From Martinezella rhizogenes (GTDB lineage Bacteria > Pseudomonadota > Alphaproteobacteria > Rhizobiales > Rhizobiaceae): a stretch of DNA of 64,000 nt. The translations under genes were made by a program, and so were the position numbers. Position 1 is the first letter of the stretch. Each line of letters starts with the position of its first letter. Location: the NCBI RefSeq assembly GCF_000799715.1, contig NZ_JUHG01000001.1, forward strand, positions 124,001 through 188,000, given 5' to 3'. The notes beneath the pieces were generated by a model that was not told the DNA's origin, made no database searches, and was given only the letters and a program-made list of their open reading frames with translations. This document shows, in pieces, positions 27,284 to 35,021 of this stretch.

Positions 27284-28624
27284 CTATACCTTCGCAAACC
27301 GATTGACAGGCATTGAGAGCCCGAGATTTTCCCGGAGGGTCGAGCCCTCGTATTCCTCGCGGAAAAGCCCACGACGGCGTAATTCCGGCAGGACGAGCGT
27401 GACGAAGTCGTCAAGGCTTGCCGGCAAGGTCGGGAACATCAGGATGAAACCGTCGGCGGCGCGCGTCTCGAACCATTCCTCCATGAAGTCGGCGATCTGC
27501 GTTGGTGTGCCGGTGATGCCGTTGCCTGTGTGTTTCTCGGCATAGTGGCGGATGAGTTCTCCGACGGTGCGGCCGCTCTTGACGAAGTCGACGAGCTCGT
27601 CGAAGAGCGCTCGCGAGCCCTTGGGTGCTGCGGGCAGCCGGTCCATTGGAAAGGGCTGATCCAGCGGCACGCCGCGTAGATCCGCCTCGAGGAACTCGGA
27701 GAGCATCAACCGGCCGACATCCGGATGCATCTTGTCGATCAGATAGTTGACCTTCGCTTGCGCCTCGGCCTCGGTCTCGCCGACATTGATGACGACGCCG
27801 GGCATGATCTTCAGATCGTCCGGATCGCGACCATAGGCTGGCATGCGTTTCTTGACATTGTCGTAGAAGGCCCGGTTGCGGTCGATGTTGGAGGCGAGGC
27901 TGAAGACGATCTCGGCGGTGCGGGCCGCCATGTCCATCCCTGGCTCCGATCCGCCAGCCTGCGCAATGATCGGCCGTCCTTGTGGCGAGCGGGCGATGTT
28001 GAGCGGGCCGCGCACCTGGAAATGCTTGCCCTTGTGGTTCAGCGTGTGATGCTTCGTCTTGTCGTAATAGATGCCGCTTTCCCGGTCGAGCAGCAGGGCA
28101 CCCTCCTCGAAACTGTCCCAGAGGCCGAAGACGACGTCGACGAATTCATTGCCGCGTTCATAGCGTAGGGCATGCGGGTCCAGTCCCTCGCGGTTGAAAT
28201 TGTAGCCCGTTTCGTCATGATCGGAGGTAACGACATTCCAACAGGCCCGGCCGCCGCTCAGGTGATCGATCGAGGCGAAGAGGCGGGCGACATTGTAGGG
28301 CTCGTAATAGCTCGTCGAAACGGTTGCGACGAGACCGAGATTCTGGGTGGTGACCGACAGGGCCGAGAGCAGCGACAGCGGCTCGAAGCGGTTCATCTTT
28401 GTCGGAATGCGCGCAAGGGCATCGGGATCACCAACGGCCGCGGCCGGCGAATCCGCCATGAACATGAAATCGAATTTTGCCGCCTCGGAGCGTCTTGCTA
28501 CATCAAGAAGATGGCGGAAGTCATTGGCGCCGTTGACATCGCTCTCGGGATGAAGCCAGGACGCCGGATGGAAACCGAATGTGTAGACAAAGGTGCCGAG
28601 CTTCATCTTGTCGGTGCGTGCCAT
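27284..28624 (-). CDS. NtaA/SnaA/DszA-family flavin-dependent monooxygenase
   Basis: A luciferase-like, two-component monooxygenase subunit that uses reduced FMN from a separate reductase. From the ATG at 28622-28624 (GGAAG upstream) it has 446 residues, the usual family length. It begins MARTDKMKLGTFVYTF. Family elements include DFMFMADSPA, LVATVSTSYYEPYNVARLFASIDHLSGGR, WNVVTS, HFQVRGPLNIARSPQGRPIIAQAG and GTPTQIADFMEEWFE. Known members open aminopolycarboxylates or oxidise organosulfur compounds. The amino acid importer and regulators nearby suggest a nitrogen- or sulfur-scavenging role (inference). It follows the lysR gene by 105 bp on the same strand. No flavin reductase gene is seen in the window. 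Confidence 0.85.
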   Translation of the reverse strand: MARTDKMKLGTFVYTFGFHPASWLHPESDVNGANDFRHLLDVARRSEAAKFDFMFMADSPAAAVGDPDALARIPTKMNRFEPLSLLSALSVTTQNLGLVATVSTSYYEPYNVARLFASIDHLSGGRACWNVVTSDHDETGYNFNREGLDPHALRYERGNEFVDVVFGLWDSFEEGALLLDRESGIYYDKTKHHTLNHKGKHFQVRGPLNIARSPQGRPIIAQAGGSEPGMDMAARTAEIVFSLASNIDRNRAFYDNVKKRMPAYGRDPDDLKIMPGVVINVGETEAEAQAKVNYLIDKMHPDVGRLMLSEFLEADLRGVPLDQPFPMDRLPAAPKGSRALFDELVDFVKSGRTVGELIRHYAEKHTGNGITGTPTQIADFMEEWFETRAADGFILMFPTLPASLDDFVTLVLPELRRRGLFREEYEGSTLRENLGLSMPVNRFAKV

Positions 28625-28708
28625 GAAATGCTTCCAATCTCGATCATTGATGCCTGCGCAAATTATCGCCACGCACGTTTTTTCATCAATATCGCTGGAG
28701 CTATCTTC

Positions 28709-28729
28709 CGTTTTAGTTTTTCTAAAACG
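28709..28729. promoter_or_regulatory. Candidate LysR binding dyad upstream of the monooxygenase gene
   Basis: CGTTTTAG (28709-28716) and CTAAAACG (28722-28729) form a perfect 8-bp dyad with a 5-T spacer. It lies between lysR and the monooxygenase gene, 85 bp before the latter's start. It matches the loose T-N11-A form of LysR-family sites. It could also act as a weak hairpin in the lysR transcript. Confidence 0.45.
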
Positions 28730-29662
28730 TCACGACGGAGCGGAGATCCGTGCCTGCTGACGGGAAATGGCAACGACCCAGTCGCGAAACGCGCCGCCAT
28801 GGGGTTTCTGAAGAGCGGATCTATCCCAGGCCAGGAAATAGCTTTCGCGAAGCGGGATGCGGATATCGACGGGAATGACGAGCGTTTGGGCCTCCAGCTC
28901 ATCGGCGATCATCGACATCTGCGCGAGAACGACACCCCGTTTGTTGATGGCTGCGTCGATTGCGCTGCTCGACAGGGTGAAGGACAGTCCGGGTGCCGTT
29001 TCCTTGAGCGATATGCCCACTTTCGCGGCGAATTCCGTCCAACTGGGATAGGGCGTGAAATGCCGCTCCCATTCGACATGCAGCAACGGATACGAGATAA
29101 GCTCTGGAACTGAGGGTTCATGGCTCTGTATCAGCGACGGCGAGCAGGCGGGGACAACCCAGTCGCGGAACAGTTCGGCATAGTGTTCATGCTGCAGCAC
29201 GTCCGACCCGTAGCTGATGCGGAAGTCGATCTCATCGAAGCCCATGCGGGGTTCCTTGTCGCGACCGATAATCCTCACATGGGCGTCGGGATGGAGAGCC
29301 TGCCAATCGAAAATCCGCCGGCCGATCCATTTGTTGACGACGGAAGACAGCGCGCTGAGCACCAGGGCGTTCTCGTTGCGTGCCCGCTCAAGCATCTGTT
29401 CGGCGATCGCGAACTGCTCGAAACCCCTAGATATCTCCTGGTGGTAGAGCCTGCCCCATACTGTCAGCTCGGCGGTGCGGCCGTTGCGCTCCAAAAGTGT
29501 GACGCCGAGAAAGCTCTCGATCTTGCGGACCTGCTGGCTGATCGCGCCGGGGGAGACCTTCAATTCCAGGGCCGCAGCCGTGACGCTGCCACAGCGGCCG
29601 ACAGCTTCGAAGGCCTGAAGTCCCTTGAGCGGAATGGTCTTGAAGGGGCGCTTTTCGGTCAC
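28730..29662 (-). CDS. LysR-family transcriptional regulator (GcvA-like)
   Basis: A 310-residue regulator with a GTG start that overlaps the hutC-type gene stop (GTGA, 29659-29662). The N-terminal winged helix (about 8-68) has LKGLQAFEAVGRCGSVTAAALELKVSPGAISQQVRKIE, followed by the FLGVTLLERNGRTAELT element. The effector domain covers about 95-300. The N-terminal PLKGLQAFEAV pattern is typical of the GcvA-like group. It lies between the HutC-type regulator and the monooxygenase gene on one strand, so it probably regulates the monooxygenase. The effector is unknown. Confidence 0.88.
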   Translation of the reverse strand: MTEKRPFKTIPLKGLQAFEAVGRCGSVTAAALELKVSPGAISQQVRKIESFLGVTLLERNGRTAELTVWGRLYHQEISRGFEQFAIAEQMLERARNENALVLSALSSVVNKWIGRRIFDWQALHPDAHVRIIGRDKEPRMGFDEIDFRISYGSDVLQHEHYAELFRDWVVPACSPSLIQSHEPSVPELISYPLLHVEWERHFTPYPSWTEFAAKVGISLKETAPGLSFTLSSSAIDAAINKRGVVLAQMSMIADELEAQTLVIPVDIRIPLRESYFLAWDRSALQKPHGGAFRDWVVAISRQQARISAPS

Positions 29663-30405
29663 GTCGCGCTTCTCCGGGCCATGTGGTCAGATGCGTCCTT
29701 CTCAGCCGGCTGAAAGTCTCCGGCGAATTGAAAGCGGTCGCCGGGATGCGTGATCTCGACATAGGTGACCGTGTGGCCATTCTGCCATGTCTGGCGGATG
29801 AGCGTGAGGCAAGCTTCGCCGCGTTCGGTTTCAAGCAGGCGCGCTGTCGCAGCATCGGCCGAAACCGCGCGAATAATATGCCGGGCTTTCGACCACGGAA
29901 CCTGCTCCAGCAGCCACTTGGCCGGCGGCACGGAGGCAAAGGTCTCGTCTCTGGCGAGCGGCACTGCGTCGAGCATGATGATCCGCCGCTCGATGGCGTT
30001 GGGTTTGCCATCGACCAGATGCAGGCATTGAAGCCGCAGAATTTCCGCACCCGCCGGCTCGCGCAGCAGCGCGGCGTCGGACGCATCCAGCTTTTCGACC
30101 CTGCGCATCAGCATCCGATAGTCATGTTGATATCCGGCAAGCTCTGCCTCTGTGCTGATGTCCTGGATGTCCATCACCGTGCGGTCGATCTGTTGCGTGG
30201 CGACGAAGGAACCAGCCTTGCGGCGGCGCACGATCATGCCGCGCTCCGCCAGAGCCGACAGCGCCTTGTTGACCGTCATCCGCGAGCATCGATATTCCGC
30301 GGCGAGTTCGTGCTCGATAGGGATGCGCTGGCCGGGCTGCCAGTCGCCGCTCATGATCCTCGTCTCGATATCCCGGAAGATTCTCTGATGAATTGAGACC
30401 AACAC
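29659..30405 (-). CDS. GntR/HutC-family regulator (UTRA domain)
   Basis: A 248-residue repressor-type regulator with a GTG start at 30403-30405 and GAGG just upstream. The N-terminal winged helix (about 1-70) reads IHQRIFRDIETRIMSGDWQPGQRIPIEHELAAEYRCSRMTVNKALSALAERGMIVRRRKAGSFVA. The C-terminal UTRA effector domain covers about 90-235 (LQCLHLVDGKPNAIERRIIML, YVEITHPGDRFQFAGDF). It closely resembles HutC, the histidine-utilisation repressor, but no hut enzyme gene is in the window. It is divergent from the amino acid importer at 30632, and a palindrome in the shared region (30531-30544) resembles HutC sites. It may respond to urocanate or a related imidazole (inference). Confidence 0.86.
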   Translation of the reverse strand: MLVSIHQRIFRDIETRIMSGDWQPGQRIPIEHELAAEYRCSRMTVNKALSALAERGMIVRRRKAGSFVATQQIDRTVMDIQDISTEAELAGYQHDYRMLMRRVEKLDASDAALLREPAGAEILRLQCLHLVDGKPNAIERRIIMLDAVPLARDETFASVPPAKWLLEQVPWSKARHIIRAVSADAATARLLETERGEACLTLIRQTWQNGHTVTYVEITHPGDRFQFAGDFQPAEKDASDHMARRSAT

Positions 30406-30503
30406 TTAACCTCGATCCAGCGACGCGTTCAAATCCGGAAGCCTGCATCCGCTGCTTCCAACTTGGCCGTCCGGCACAATTTTTGCGTTCCTAGAGTTTT
30501 ACA

Positions 30504-30544
30504 TTGACAGTGTAGGCCTGCCTATATCTATTTGTATAGACAAA
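30504..30544 (+). promoter_or_regulatory. Candidate promoter with HutC-type operator before the amino acid importer
   Basis: TTGACA (30504-30509) and TCTATT (30527-30532) are spaced 17 bp apart, a plausible sigma-70 promoter for the importer operon. TTTGTATAGACAAA (30531-30544) overlaps the start region and is a near-perfect dyad like the TTGTATA..ACAA sites of HutC/GntR proteins. The regulator gene is divergent from this site, so one operator could control both directions. Confidence 0.5.
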
Positions 30545-30609
30545 AGCGGGTCATAGAAGCCCGCTCAGTGGGAATACACTGGGGAACTTAGACCCTTCCG
30601 CTGGAAGGG
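30545..30609 (+). other. Two hairpins in the leader of the amino acid importer transcript
   Basis: AGCGGG (30545-30550) pairs with CCCGCT (30560-30565). CCCTTCC (30593-30599) pairs with GGAAGGG (30603-30609) over a 3-base loop, ending 22 bases before the start codon. They could stabilise the message or affect translation. The A-run after the second does not make it a terminator on the plus strand. Confidence 0.4.
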
Positions 30610-30631
30610 CAAAAAAACTGGAGAGAAGACC

Positions 30632-31459
30632 ATGAAGAAAAATTCATTGCTCAAGGGGCTGGTCGGCGCCGCGTTCCTGTTCGGAGCGACGCTTTCCGCG
30701 CATGCGGCCGACACGCTCGCAGCCGTCAAGGCGGCTGGAACCCTGAAGGTGGGGACCGAAACGGCCTTTGCGCCGTTCGACTTTATCGATGCTGGCGAAC
30801 ATGCCGGTTTGAACGTCGACCTTTTCGTCGAGATCGGCAAGGAACTCGGCGTTAAGATCGAATGGGTGGCGCTTCCCTGGGACGGCGTTTTCCCCGCTCT
30901 CGAGGCCGGCAAGTTCGACATCGTCGCAGGCCCGGCGACGATCACCAAGAAGCGCATGGAGCGCTATCGCTTTACGCCGCCGATCGCCGAAGCCACCATC
31001 GCCATCCTCAAGAAGGCCGGCGACACGACGATCAGCAAGCCGGAGGATATCGCCGGCAAGAAGATCGGCGTCGGCAAGGCGACCTCGCAACTCGACCAGC
31101 TCAAGGAATTTTCCGATACGCTGCCGACGAAGGCGGAAATCCGCGAGTATCCGGCCTTCACAGAATCCTACGCGGATCTGGCTGCTGGCCGTATCGCCGG
31201 CGTTGCCAACTCGCTGCCGAATATCGCCTTTGTCGCCAAGCAGCGTGAAGGCACCTTCGAAGTCGTGCTGCCGCCCTTCGGTAAGAAGTCCTATTTCGGC
31301 TTCATCGGCCTGAAAGATGCCGATCATGCACGGTTGATGGACGCTGTCGACGCAGCACTCCTGAAGATCAAGGCCGATGGTCGCATGGCCGCGCTGCAGA
31401 AGAAGTGGTTCGGTGCGAGCTTCGATACCCCGGATTCGATCAAGGACCCGGCATTCTGA
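30632..31459 (+). CDS. Polar amino acid ABC transporter, substrate-binding protein
   Basis: Periplasmic binding protein of 275 residues with a signal peptide ending at AHAAD (about residue 26). The mature protein has the family-3 SBP pattern. It starts with TLAAVKAAGTLKVGTETAFAPFDFID, then GLNVDLFVEIGKELGVKIEWVALPWDGVFPALEAGKFDIVAG and TITKKRMERYRFTPPI, and ends with LLKIKADGRMAALQKKWFGA. GKKIGVGKATSQLDQLKEF marks the start of the second lobe. It is the first gene of a four-gene importer operon, divergent from the HutC-type regulator. The ligand, probably an amino acid or related amine, cannot be read from the motifs. Confidence 0.9.
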   Translation: MKKNSLLKGLVGAAFLFGATLSAHAADTLAAVKAAGTLKVGTETAFAPFDFIDAGEHAGLNVDLFVEIGKELGVKIEWVALPWDGVFPALEAGKFDIVAGPATITKKRMERYRFTPPIAEATIAILKKAGDTTISKPEDIAGKKIGVGKATSQLDQLKEFSDTLPTKAEIREYPAFTESYADLAAGRIAGVANSLPNIAFVAKQREGTFEVVLPPFGKKSYFGFIGLKDADHARLMDAVDAALLKIKADGRMAALQKKWFGASFDTPDSIKDPAF

Positions 31460-31539
31460 TAGACCTGTCAGCAATCGATCATGCCTCGGCTTTTGCCGGG
31501 GCGTGATCCGCGACGGTCAAGTGGGCAACATCCGAACAT

Positions 31540-32181
31540 ATGTCCTTCAAACTCTTTGAATTGCTGCTGCAGGCGTCGATCTACACTGTGGCGATCAGCG
31601 TCGTGTCGATCCTGATCGGCTTTGCGATCGCGATCCTGCTGTCGGGAATGCTCCTGTCGCAGCGGCGGCACCTCATCCTGCCTGCCCAGATTTTCATCAG
31701 CTTTTTCCGAGGCGTGCCGCTGCTCGTGCAACTGCTCTTGATCTACAATCTGCTGCCGGTCATCGGCATCAATGTCCCGAGCATCGTCGCGGCCATCATC
31801 GGCTTGTCGCTGTGCACGGCGGCCTATCAGGCGGAGAATCTGCGCGGCGGCTTTGCCAGCGTTCCCACCGGCCTGGTGGAATCCGCCGAGATGGTCGGCC
31901 TGTCGCCGAGCCAGATTTTTCGACGCATCAAGGTTCCGATTGCCCTGCGGCTTACCTTTCCGGCGCTCGTCAACGAAGCGATCCTCATTCTCAAGGCGTC
32001 GTCTCTGGTCTCCGTCGTCGGCATCGTCGAATTAACGCGCATGGCGCAGGATCTCGCCGGCAGCACCTTCCTGCCGTTGCAGCTTTTCGCGTCCGCCGGT
32101 CTCATCTATCTGGCGATCAACTGGATCGTCGCGCTTGCCGGTGGCCTGATCGAGCGCCGCCTTCCGGGAGTGCCGCGATGA
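31540..32181 (+). CDS. Polar amino acid ABC transporter, permease 1
   Basis: Inner-membrane permease of 213 residues of the HisM/GlnP type. It starts LFELLLQASIYTVAISVVSILIGFAIAILL and contains FFRGVPLLVQLLLIY, a family hallmark. The EAA loop interacting with the ATPase reads SAEMVGLSPSQIFRRIKVPIALRL. About five membrane helices are visible. It follows the binding-protein gene by 80 bp and overlaps permease 2 by ATGA (32178-32181), suggesting equal synthesis of the two halves. Confidence 0.9.
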   Translation: MSFKLFELLLQASIYTVAISVVSILIGFAIAILLSGMLLSQRRHLILPAQIFISFFRGVPLLVQLLLIYNLLPVIGINVPSIVAAIIGLSLCTAAYQAENLRGGFASVPTGLVESAEMVGLSPSQIFRRIKVPIALRLTFPALVNEAILILKASSLVSVVGIVELTRMAQDLAGSTFLPLQLFASAGLIYLAINWIVALAGGLIERRLPGVPR

Positions 32182-32846
32182 GCTTCGACATCAATGTCCT
32201 CCTCGATCAATGGCCGGCCATCGTCAGCGGCGCCGGCGTCACGATCATGATCTGGATTTTGGGCACGATCGCCGCCGCTATCATCGGCTTTCTGGTGGCT
32301 GTAGGGCGGCAATATGGCGGGCTGTTGCTCGACAAGGCGCTTGGCTTCGTCGTCGCGATCCTGCGCGGCACGCCCTTCCTGATTCAGATCTTCCTGGTCT
32401 ATTATGGCGGTCCCTTCGTGGGCCTGTCGCTCGATCCGCTGCCGGCTGGGCTGATCGGCATCTCGATCTATGGCGCCGCCTATTTCAGCGAAATCTTCCG
32501 CTCCGGTTTCCAGGCTGTGCCACGGGGCCATATCGAGGCCGGCGAGTGCGTCGGCCTGACCCAGGGCCAGATTGTCAGGCGCATTCTGTTGCCGGAAATG
32601 ACCATGCTGGTGCTGCCGCCGTCGCTGAACATGGCGATCATCCTGATGAAGGAAACGGCAGTGCTGTCGATCATCACGGTACCGGAATTGACGGCGACGC
32701 TGAGTGCCATCGGTTCGCAACAATATGCCTTCGTCGAGGCGCTCTCCATGCTCGCGCTCTTCTACTGGGTGCTTGTCGAACTCACCGGTTGGCTTGGCAA
32801 TCTCGCCGAAACGAAACTCTCCAGATTCAGGTTTTTCAACGCATGA
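32178..32846 (+). CDS. Polar amino acid ABC transporter, permease 2
   Basis: Second permease, 222 residues from the ATG at 32178 (MSFDINVLLDQWPAIVSGAG). It has the hallmark ILRGTPFLIQIFLVYYG and an EAA loop, AGECVGLTQGQIVRRILLPEM. About five hydrophobic segments are visible. Longer in-frame extensions upstream overlap permease 1 and are not real. The stop overlaps the ATPase start by ATGA (32843-32846). Confidence 0.9.
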   Translation: MSFDINVLLDQWPAIVSGAGVTIMIWILGTIAAAIIGFLVAVGRQYGGLLLDKALGFVVAILRGTPFLIQIFLVYYGGPFVGLSLDPLPAGLIGISIYGAAYFSEIFRSGFQAVPRGHIEAGECVGLTQGQIVRRILLPEMTMLVLPPSLNMAIILMKETAVLSIITVPELTATLSAIGSQQYAFVEALSMLALFYWVLVELTGWLGNLAETKLSRFRFFNA

Positions 32847-33634
32847 GCGTTCCCGCGATAGCAGTCAAAAATCTCGTCAAGAAGTTCGGGGACAGTACCG
32901 TCCTGCACGGTATCGACGTCGAGATCGCACAAGGCCAGGTCTCCTGCCTGATTGGTCCGTCCGGCTCTGGCAAGAGCACGCTTCTACGCTGCATGGCCTT
33001 TCTCGAGGAGGCGACGCGGGGTACGATTACGATCAACGGCGAGGTGCTTGGGTTCAGCGAGAGTGTTCAAGGCGTGCGCGAGCGCATTCCGGCCGCCACC
33101 AACCGATCGATCCGCGCCCAGATCGGCATGGTCTTCCAGCAGTTCAATCTCTGGCCGCATATGACGGCGCTTGGCAATGTCAGCGAGGCGTTGAAGACGG
33201 TGCACAAGATGAGCCGCAAGGCGGCCGAGGATGTGGCGATGGCACAGCTCGTCAAGGTCGGGCTGGAAGCGCGGGCGGGGCACTATCCCTCGCAGCTTTC
33301 CGGCGGACAGCAGCAGCGCGTTGCCATTGCGCGAGCCCTGGCGCTCAAGCCGAAGATCATGCTGTTTGACGAGCCGACCTCCTCGCTCGACCCGGAACTG
33401 ACGGGCGAAGTGCTGAACGTCATGCGAGACCTGGCGGCCGAGGGGATGACCATGGTGGTCGTTTCCCACGAAATCGGCTTTGCCGCGACCGTGGGCCAGC
33501 AGATCATCTTTCTCGATCACGGCAAGGTGCTGTTTACCGGCAAGCCGAAAGACGTTTTCAAGAAGCCCAGAAATCCGCGCCTCGAACAGTTCCTGGACAC
33601 CTATCTCGATCGTGGCGCGTCGATGCTTCTTTAG
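32843..33634 (+). CDS. Polar amino acid ABC transporter, ATP-binding protein
   Basis: ATPase of 263 residues from the ATG at 32843. Walker A is GPSGSGKST, the Q-loop MVFQQFNLWPHM, the signature [15 protein letters not shown], Walker B IMLFDEPTSSLDPE and the switch VVVSHE. The Q-loop sequence is typical of GlnQ/HisP proteins. An insertion of about 15 residues before the Q-loop (SESVQGVRERIPAATNRSI) is longer than in GlnQ but resembles that of HisP-like subunits. It completes the operon SBP-permease-permease-ATPase. Confidence 0.92.
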   Translation: MSVPAIAVKNLVKKFGDSTVLHGIDVEIAQGQVSCLIGPSGSGKSTLLRCMAFLEEATRGTITINGEVLGFSESVQGVRERIPAATNRSIRAQIGMVFQQFNLWPHMTALGNVSEALKTVHKMSRKAAEDVAMAQLVKVGLEARAGHYPSQLSGGQQQRVAIARALALKPKIMLFDEPTSSLDPELTGEVLNVMRDLAAEGMTMVVVSHEIGFAATVGQQIIFLDHGKVLFTGKPKDVFKKPRNPRLEQFLDTYLDRGASMLL

Positions 33635-33647
33635 GCATTACAAATCA

Positions 33648-34034
33648 TTACAGGGAGAGGCTACGATACCGGTTCGCTTGGATCGGGGCTGGCTGTGGCT
33701 GCACCGACGATCTCTTTGGCAAGGAAACTTGGCCGGGCCGCGGTGCCTCACGACAGTATTCAAGCTCGATACCAAGCAGCGTCACGGCCTCGGCGAGTTC
33801 CTTTTCCGCGTCGGAGAAGGGCAGCGTCAAGCCTTGCTCTCTCGCACGGCTGTATATTTCAGCTGCAGTGATGACGCGCTCGGCATGATAACGGCATTCG
33901 GGCGTCAGTTCGACGAACTTCAGAGCGAGCCGGACATTGGCGGCAACCTGAAGGGTGAAGGCCGCTGCCGAAAAATCCACAACGGCGCCGGGCGGATGGG
34001 CCTGATCGAGATATATCTTCCAATCTTTGCTCAT
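33648..34034 (-). CDS. Hypothetical protein, 128 residues
   Basis: I do not recognise this protein. The first 95 residues look like a helical, soluble domain (ALKFVELTPECRYHAERVITAAEIYSRAREQG, AEKELAEAVTLLGIELEYC). The last 30 are a Pro/Gln/Arg-rich tail. A strong ribosome site (AAAGAGG, 4-5 bases before the ATG at 34032-34034) supports the start. It is convergent with the importer ATPase gene (13 bp between stops). No signal peptide or membrane helix is visible. Confidence 0.55.
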   Translation of the reverse strand: MSKDWKIYLDQAHPPGAVVDFSAAAFTLQVAANVRLALKFVELTPECRYHAERVITAAEIYSRAREQGLTLPFSDAEKELAEAVTLLGIELEYCREAPRPGQVSLPKRSSVQPQPAPIQANRYRSLSL

Positions 34035-34350
34035 TTCGACCTCTTTCGCATCAAGCTGGTTCGGAATGGAGTTGAAAGGGCAGGCGATGCCATTGCAGCT
34101 GTCGCGCGATACCGTTCCCTGTCCCGCTTACTCAACGCCCTGTTTGCGACCGCTGCGCCGCAGGCGCGCGGATTGTCCAAGATGCCCATGACAAATTGTC
34201 CCGTTTTCATCGGCGTCAAAGCACAATGAGGAATACTCGTCCTCATCCACCTGCTCCGATCCATCCGCTACCTTGGAGATAGTAGTAACCGCTGGCCGAA
34301 GCCTCTTTCAATCATGCTCTTTGCCACTTGGGCTTCAGTCGGGTTCGTCT
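34035..34350. other. Intergenic region upstream of the first Gly/Asn-rich gene
   Basis: No gene is supported here. A minus-strand ORF at 34031-34264 overlaps the 128-residue gene by ATGA but has an unconvincing, Arg-rich sequence and no known motif. The stretch should hold the promoter of the 33648-34034 gene. Confidence 0.35.
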
Positions 34351-34366
34351 TCAGACCTTGGTCTGA
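34351..34366. promoter_or_regulatory. 16-bp dyad, candidate response-regulator site upstream of GN-rich gene 1
   Basis: TCAGACCTTGGTCTGA has perfect 7-bp arms around a 2-base centre, 190 bp before the start of the Gly/Asn-rich gene at 34557. A near-identical dyad, TCAGGCTAAGGTCTGA, lies at 37183-37198 before the second Gly/Asn-rich gene. Both are followed 15-17 bases later by GGTCC. The size suits a NarL/FixJ-type dimer such as the regulator encoded between the two genes. Confidence 0.55.
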
Positions 34367-34556
34367 TGTGCGGCGGGCCGAAGGTCCTGTTTGGGGCTTG
34401 CAAAAGCCCAAAATATGCATTTTAGCCAAGACAACGGTTGACGCTTGTGCCGGGCAAGCGATCTGATGTCGTTGCGAGGCCGCTGCTTCAGATGCAATGA
34501 ACAGCGAATCGTTCCCGACCGCCGGATGCGTCTCAAGGAGTGCTTGGAAACCCCTC

Positions 34557-35021
34557 ATGTCTTTCAGCCAAAAATCGATCGCCGTTCTTCTCGGCACCTT
34601 GTTTACGCTGGTGCTTACCGCAACCCCTTATCGCATCGAGATTCAGGGAACGTCGATTGCGTTCGTGGCTCAGAGCGCGGACGCAAAAAACGGTGGCAAC
34701 GGGAACGGAGGAGGCAACGGCGGCGGTAACGGAAATGGGGGCGGCAATGGCAATGGCGGCGGCAATAGCGGCAATGGGAGTGGGAACGGCAGCAGTAGCA
34801 ACGGTAAGAATTCGAGCGGAAGAAATACCAAACAAGATCAGGATGATACTGACAATTCTTCCAGTTCGAGCGATACCTCGATGGAAGTTGAGCACACCGA
34901 CGGCATGAGCGAAGCCATCCAAAACGGGCGGTATGTCATGAAGGATTCAAAGGGACGCACCATCATCAATCGCGGCGCGACTGCGGCCGACCAGAAGCGA
35001 CTGAAATCCTTGCTTCACTAG
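34557..35021 (+). CDS. Exported Gly/Asn-rich low-complexity protein 1
   Basis: From the ATG at 34557 the product has 154 residues. The N-terminus is a signal-like hydrophobic segment (IAVLLGTLFTLVLTA) followed by a short stretch ending near SADAK. A Gly/Asn repeat (GGNGNGGGNGGGNGNGGG and so on, about 45 residues) comes next. Then come a Ser/Asp/Asn-rich acidic part (QDQDDTDNSSSSSDTS) and a short ordered C-terminus (GRYVMKDSKGRTIINRGATAADQKRLKSLLH). A similar signal plus GN-repeat is found in the protein at 37335-37982. No family is recognised; a secreted or cell-surface role is inferred. The stop codon shares CTAG (35018-35021) with the convergent regulator gene. Confidence 0.7.
   Translation: MSFSQKSIAVLLGTLFTLVLTATPYRIEIQGTSIAFVAQSADAKNGGNGNGGGNGGGNGNGGGNGNGGGNSGNGSGNGSSSNGKNSSGRNTKQDQDDTDNSSSSSDTSMEVEHTDGMSEAIQNGRYVMKDSKGRTIINRGATAADQKRLKSLLH

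Noticed and set aside
31812..32177. N-terminal extension of amino acid permease 2
   Set aside because: In-frame open stretch overlapping permease 1; the ATG at 32178 with ATGA overlap gives the normal permease length.
34031..34264. 77-residue minus-strand ORF overlapping the 128-residue hypothetical gene
   Set aside because: The ATGA overlap is suggestive, but the sequence is Arg/Ala-rich without motif and the downstream gene has its own strong ribosome site.
34689..34790. Tandem DNA repeat or CRISPR-like array
   Set aside because: The periodic GGCAAC-type DNA is explained by codons of the Gly/Asn repeat in the protein; there are no spacers.
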